Below are positions 15,252-17,985 of a stretch of DNA of 17,985 nucleotides, piece after piece. The notes beneath the pieces are model-generated. The model searched no databases. It was not told the DNA's origin and was given only the letters and a program-made list of their open reading frames with translations. This DNA comes from Comamonadaceae bacterium (GTDB lineage: Bacteria > Pseudomonadota > Gammaproteobacteria > Burkholderiales > Burkholderiaceae_C), in NCBI GenBank assembly GCA_947460065.1, contig CANHGF010000010.1, forward strand, positions 1-17,985. Direction: 5' to 3'. The translations under genes and the position numbers were made by a program. Within the stretch, counting starts at the first letter, position 1. Each line of letters starts with the position of its first letter.

Positions 15252-15951
15252 ACTGCAGGATCTGAGCGTGGCCTACGGCCACCGCGTCGCGCTGCAGGGC
15301 ATCAGCCTGACGGTGGCCGCCGGCGAGATCGTCACCCTGGTCGGCGGTAACGGCGCCGGCAAGTCCACCACGCTCAAGACGATTTCAGGCCTGCTGCGCC
15401 CGCGCAGCGGTCAGATTGTTTTTGAGGGCCAGCGCATCGACGCTCTAGCGCCCCACCAGATTCTGGCGCTGGGTCTGGCCCATGTGCCCGAAGGTCGGCT
15501 GCTGTTCAAGGACATGAGTGTGTGGGAACACCTGGAGTTGGGCGCGCTGCGCGCGCCCGAGCAGGGAGCCCCCTTTGAGCAGACGCTGGAGTGGGTGCTG
15601 GGCTTGTTCCCCATCCTCAAGGAAAGGCGCGATCAAAAAGCCGGCACGCTCTCGGGCGGCCAGCAGCAGATGCTGGCCATTGCCCGCGGCCTGATGTCGC
15701 GGCCGCGCCTGCTCATGCTCGACGAACCCTCGCTGGGGCTGGCACCCATCGTGGTCGATACCCTGGCCGACATCATCGTGCAGCTCAACGCCGGCGGCAT
15801 GGCGGTTCTGCTGGTCGAGCAGCGGGTGGATCTGGCGCTGCGCATCTCGCAGCGGGCCTATGTGCTCGAGACTGGCAGCATCGTGATGCAGGGTGCGAGC
15901 CAGCAGGTCATGCAGGACCCCGCCATCAAGTCGGCCTATCTCGGCCTGTAG
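15244..15951 (+). CDS. livF: ABC transporter ATP-binding protein, LivF family
   Basis: This 235-residue cytoplasmic ATPase has Walker A GGNGAGKS at 34-41, the signature LSGGQQQMLAIARGL, Walker B LLMLDEPSLGLAP and the switch segment VEQRVDLAL. In the LivF family the usual histidine of the H-loop is often replaced, as here (EQR). The length is standard. It starts eight bases before the livG stop, with GGGAGAAGG just upstream, and pairs with LivG to drive the importer. The Rieske oxygenase gene follows 11 bases after its stop, so all genes from tauD to the oxygenase can be read as one operon. Confidence 0.95.
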   Translation: MLELQDLSVAYGHRVALQGISLTVAAGEIVTLVGGNGAGKSTTLKTISGLLRPRSGQIVFEGQRIDALAPHQILALGLAHVPEGRLLFKDMSVWEHLELGALRAPEQGAPFEQTLEWVLGLFPILKERRDQKAGTLSGGQQQMLAIARGLMSRPRLLMLDEPSLGLAPIVVDTLADIIVQLNAGGMAVLLVEQRVDLALRISQRAYVLETGSIVMQGASQQVMQDPAIKSAYLGL

Positions 15952-15962
15952 GAAGCCATACC

Positions 15963-17294
15963 ATGAGCATGCAAGCACCGAAAGGCCGCTTCGAGGGCTA
16001 CCTGCAGCGCGAGGTTCCAGCCGAAGACAGCCTGCTGACCCACACCGGGCCGGGCACGCCCATGGGCGAGGCGATGCGGCGCCACTGGCAGCCGGTGTGC
16101 CTGTCGTCTCAGTTGCAGGACCTGCCGGTCAAGGTGCGCATCCTCGGCCAAGAGCTGGTGGCGCTGCGCACCAAAGCCGGCCAGAGTGCCTTGCTGCACC
16201 TGCACTGCTGCCACCGCGGCGCCTCGCTGGAGTTCGGCCGCATCACGGATTGCGGCATCGTCTACTGCTACCACGGCTGGCACTACGGCATCGACGGCCA
16301 GCTCTTGAACGCGCCGGCCGAGCCGCCCGACAGTCCACTGTTGCGCAAGGTGCGGCAAGGCGCCTACCCAACGATCGAGCGGCACGGTCTGGTCTTTGCC
16401 TACCTGGGGCATCCCGAGCAGATGCCCGCCTTCCCCGACTACGACACCTTCAACCTGCCCGATGTTCAATACCGGCCTTATGCCCTGTCGCACGACTGCA
16501 ACTGGCTGCAGGTGCATGAGAACCTGATGGATCCGCTGCATGCGGTCTTCCTGCACAGCCGCATGGGCGAGATCCAGCTGACCGCGGCCTGGGGCGAGAT
16601 GCCGGCCACAGACTGGTTCGAGCACGGCGACCGGGTTTGCTATCTGACTTCGCGGCGCATCGGCCAAAACGTCTGGATACGCTTTAATGAAGTGGGCTTT
16701 CCCAACTTCGGCCAGGTTGCCGGTTTCTGGGAAGACGGCCAGCAAGAAAAGTACTTCGAGCGCGTCGGTGCCACCCGCTGGACCGTACCGATCGACGACA
16801 CCCATTGCTGGATCTTTGGTCTGCGCCATTTCAGCGATGCGCTGGAGGTCAAGGGGATAGGCAAGCCGGATCAGGTGGGGCTAGAGCAGATCGACATCTA
16901 TGGCCAGACCCGGCACCGCAGCTACGAAGAGATGCAGCGCAACACCGGCGACTGGGAGGCCGAGGTTTCGCAGCGCCCGATCGCGGTCCACGCTCTGGAG
17001 CACCGAGGCAGCTCGGACCGGGGGGTGATGCTGCTGCGCAGACACCTGGCCCGTGGCATCGAACAGGTGCTGGCGAGTCCGGCTGCGGTCGAGCAGCAGG
17101 TGCCGACCTGGACCTGCAATGTGGTGCTGCCTCAACCCGCTGCGCCAAGTGCGGACGACAGCCAGTTACTGCTCAGCCTGGCGCATCAAATCAAGGACGT
17201 GGTGCTGCAAGCCGACAACCTGCCCCCTTTGCAGCGGCGCGAGCAAATTGAGCGCAACTTGCGCAATTTGAGCGTAGCCTCGGTGACGGCATAG
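15963..17294 (+). CDS. Rieske non-heme iron oxygenase, alpha subunit, with shifted cluster ligand
   Basis: This 443-residue protein resembles phthalate-dioxygenase-type Rieske oxygenases, which hydroxylate or demethylate aromatic and related substrates using an electron-transfer partner. The Rieske domain has C82-x-H84 (CCHRG). The second half reads YCYHGW (101-106), so the cysteine is at C102, two residues before H104 rather than three. The mononuclear iron site is intact, with ENLMDPLH...H giving D190, H193 and H198. AGGA at 15950-15953 supports the ATG; the frame upstream is shadow of livF. No ferredoxin or reductase gene is in the window, so electrons must come from elsewhere. It is the last gene of the plus-strand operon. 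The substrate is unknown. Confidence 0.9.
   Translation: MSMQAPKGRFEGYLQREVPAEDSLLTHTGPGTPMGEAMRRHWQPVCLSSQLQDLPVKVRILGQELVALRTKAGQSALLHLHCCHRGASLEFGRITDCGIVYCYHGWHYGIDGQLLNAPAEPPDSPLLRKVRQGAYPTIERHGLVFAYLGHPEQMPAFPDYDTFNLPDVQYRPYALSHDCNWLQVHENLMDPLHAVFLHSRMGEIQLTAAWGEMPATDWFEHGDRVCYLTSRRIGQNVWIRFNEVGFPNFGQVAGFWEDGQQEKYFERVGATRWTVPIDDTHCWIFGLRHFSDALEVKGIGKPDQVGLEQIDIYGQTRHRSYEEMQRNTGDWEAEVSQRPIAVHALEHRGSSDRGVMLLRRHLARGIEQVLASPAAVEQQVPTWTCNVVLPQPAAPSADDSQLLLSLAHQIKDVVLQADNLPPLQRREQIERNLRNLSVASVTA
17241..17280 (+). repeat. Imperfect 20-bp tandem duplication at the 3' end of the Rieske gene
   Basis: Bases 17241-17260 and 17261-17280 match at 15 of 20 positions; both contain TTGAGCG. The unit is not a multiple of three, so if it arose by duplication it shifted the reading frame at the extreme C-terminus of the oxygenase. 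An 8-base palindrome, TTGCGCAA (17259-17266), spans the junction. It lies where the TctC remnant frame begins. Confidence 0.4.
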
Positions 17295-17395
17295 AAGCTA
17301 TCGGCGGCACCCGGGCCTCCTTCAATGCATTCGTCAACGCCGAACGCGCTCGCCTGGGCACCGTGGTCAAGGCGGCGCGCATGAAGGACGACTGA
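17261..17395 (+). pseudogene. C-terminal remnant of a Bug/TctC-type substrate-binding protein
   Basis: Between the Rieske gene and the next gene, a different frame without an internal stop reads to a TGA at 17393-17395. From about 17300 it encodes IGGTRASFNAFVNAERARL and then a GTVVKAARMKDD end. This matches the conserved C-terminus of TctC/Bug periplasmic binding proteins (consensus-like GGTPAEFAAFVRAERAKW..VVKAAGIK.D). There is no start codon, signal peptide or body of the gene; about 280 residues are missing, and the 5' part overlaps the Rieske coding end. It is the fossil of a solute receptor of tripartite tricarboxylate-type uptake. The match is by eye and short, but its position at the end of the receptor and its stop support it. 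Confidence 0.72.
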
Positions 17396-17556
17396 GGCCT
17401 GGCCATCCTGTTTCAGCCCGCCAGCGCCGCGGCAAGGCGGTGACTCGCAGGGTCTGTCCCCCAAGACCGTGCTCGGCAGCGCAATGGATGTAGCATGACA
17501 CATTGCCGTTCCCGCACACACGCTCATGCATTGCATAGTCGAACCGGAGAAATTCG
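17396..17556. other. Non-coding gap upstream of the SOUL gene
   Basis: This 161-base stretch has no reading frame I can support. An inverted repeat GGTCT (17451-17455) and AGACC (17464-17468) with an eight-base loop is present, and a CCGCC/GGCGG pair lies around 17419-17441. Neither is followed by a T-tract. The promoter of the next gene should lie here, but I see no -35/-10 pair with good spacing. GGAGA at 17545-17549 is the ribosome binding site of the SOUL-family gene. Confidence 0.4.
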
Positions 17557-17985
17557 ATGCTCTACAAACTGCTGCAAAGGTTTGGACATTTAGCCCTGCT
17601 CTTGATGAGCAGCCTGGCCATGGCCGTTGAAGAGCCCCGATACGAAGTCATCAGCGCTCAAGGCGACTTTGAGCTCAGGCGTTATCCGGCGCTGCTGGTC
17701 GCCCAGACGGTGGTGGAGGGGGATATGGACCAGGCCTCGCGCAAGGGCTTTCAACTGCTGGCCGACTTCATCTTCGGCAACAACCAGGCCAGCGAGGGCG
17801 CAGCCTCAGCCAAGATCGCCATGACAGCACCGGTCACCATCGAGCCCCAGTCGGCCAAGATCGCCATGACAGCACCGGTCACCCTGCAAGCGCAGGCCGG
17901 GCTGTCCGAGACGGGGCCATGGAGGGTGCACTTTGTCATGCCCAGCAAATACACCCTGGCCAGCATTCCCAAGCCACGCAACCCA
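17557..17985 (+). CDS. SOUL-family heme-binding protein, exported (partial, cut by window end)
   Basis: The first 143 residues of a gene that runs off the window are visible. A signal peptide covers about residues 1-23 (basic start, LALLLMSSLAMA). The mature part opens EEPRYEVISAQGDFELRRYP, the typical SOUL/HBP start, and has GFQLLADFIFGNN and two copies of KIAMTAPVT. SOUL proteins bind heme or other tetrapyrroles; bacterial members are poorly characterised. A periplasmic location is inferred from the signal peptide. The start has GGAGA seven bases upstream. It has its own upstream gap and does not look like part of the catabolic operon. Confidence 0.9.
   Translation, partial: MLYKLLQRFGHLALLLMSSLAMAVEEPRYEVISAQGDFELRRYPALLVAQTVVEGDMDQASRKGFQLLADFIFGNNQASEGAASAKIAMTAPVTIEPQSAKIAMTAPVTLQAQAGLSETGPWRVHFVMPSKYTLASIPKPRNP
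17806..17895 (+). repeat. 45-bp in-frame tandem duplication in the SOUL gene
   Basis: Two 45-base units (17806-17850 and 17851-17895) encode SAKIAMTAPVTIEPQ and SAKIAMTAPVTLQAQ. The first 33 bases differ at a single third position, while the last 12 diverge. A doubled K(I)xMTxPV motif is familiar in bacterial SOUL proteins, so the protein-level repeat may be old, but the near-identity of synonymous positions is striking. Confidence 0.85.

Noticed and set aside
15591..15962. Upstream extension of the Rieske frame (apparent 567-residue protein)
   Set aside because: It is shadow of livF. The ATG at 15963 has a ribosome binding site and begins the conserved domain.
1..17985. tRNA, rRNA, CRISPR array, insertion sequence or phage genes
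   Set aside because: No cloverleaf, no regularly spaced repeats, no transposase or integrase motifs, and no terminal inverted repeats were seen in the window.

Overview
The window is high-GC DNA with tightly packed genes and many ATGA start/stop overlaps. It looks like a chromosomal segment of a betaproteobacterium of the order Burkholderiales. The evidence is two gene orders familiar from that group: prfA-prmC-grxD, and pilB-pilC-pilD-coaE-zapD-yacG. A remnant of a Bug/TctC-type binding protein would fit Alcaligenaceae or Comamonadaceae. The family assignment is inference; there is no rRNA gene here to settle it.

Layout. Positions 1-1319 (+ strand) hold the 3' end of prfA, then prmC and the monothiol glutaredoxin grxD: translation-termination and iron-sulfur housekeeping. 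Positions 1393-6808 (- strand) hold, in transcription order, pilB, pilC, pilD, coaE, zapD, yacG and a small exported protein of unknown function. This block covers type IV pilus or type II-like assembly, CoA synthesis and cell-division/gyrase accessory genes. The PilB here has no N-terminal domain. Positions 6888-9547 (- strand) encode an aconitase-family two-subunit hydro-lyase (LeuC-like and LeuD-like) followed by an isocitrate lyase/PEP mutase-family C-C lyase. Positions 9694-17294 (+ strand) diverge from these and encode a TauD/TfdA dioxygenase, an MBL-fold hydrolase, a complete branched-chain-amino-acid-type ABC importer (livK-livH-livM-livG-livF) and a Rieske-type oxygenase. Positions about 17261-17395 hold the C-terminal remnant of a TctC/Bug binding protein. 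Positions 17557-17985 hold the start of an exported SOUL-family heme-binding protein, cut by the window end.

How it may work together (inference). The two divergent operons around 9548-9693 look like one catabolic module: an importer, two oxygenases of different chemistry and a hydrolase to open up a substrate, and a hydratase/dehydratase plus C-C lyase to finish the carbon skeleton. The hydratase-lyase pairing resembles 2,3-dimethylmalate dehydratase plus 2,3-dimethylmalate lyase of nicotinate fermentation. However, all three proteins carry altered active-site motifs: GYGHPHYPP in place of the small-subunit GCGSSRE loop, DGHI in place of DSHT in the large subunit, and KRCPC in place of KRCGH in the lyase. 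The Rieske protein also has a displaced cluster ligand (YCYH in place of CxYH). The substrate cannot be read from the sequence. No transcriptional regulator lies in the window.
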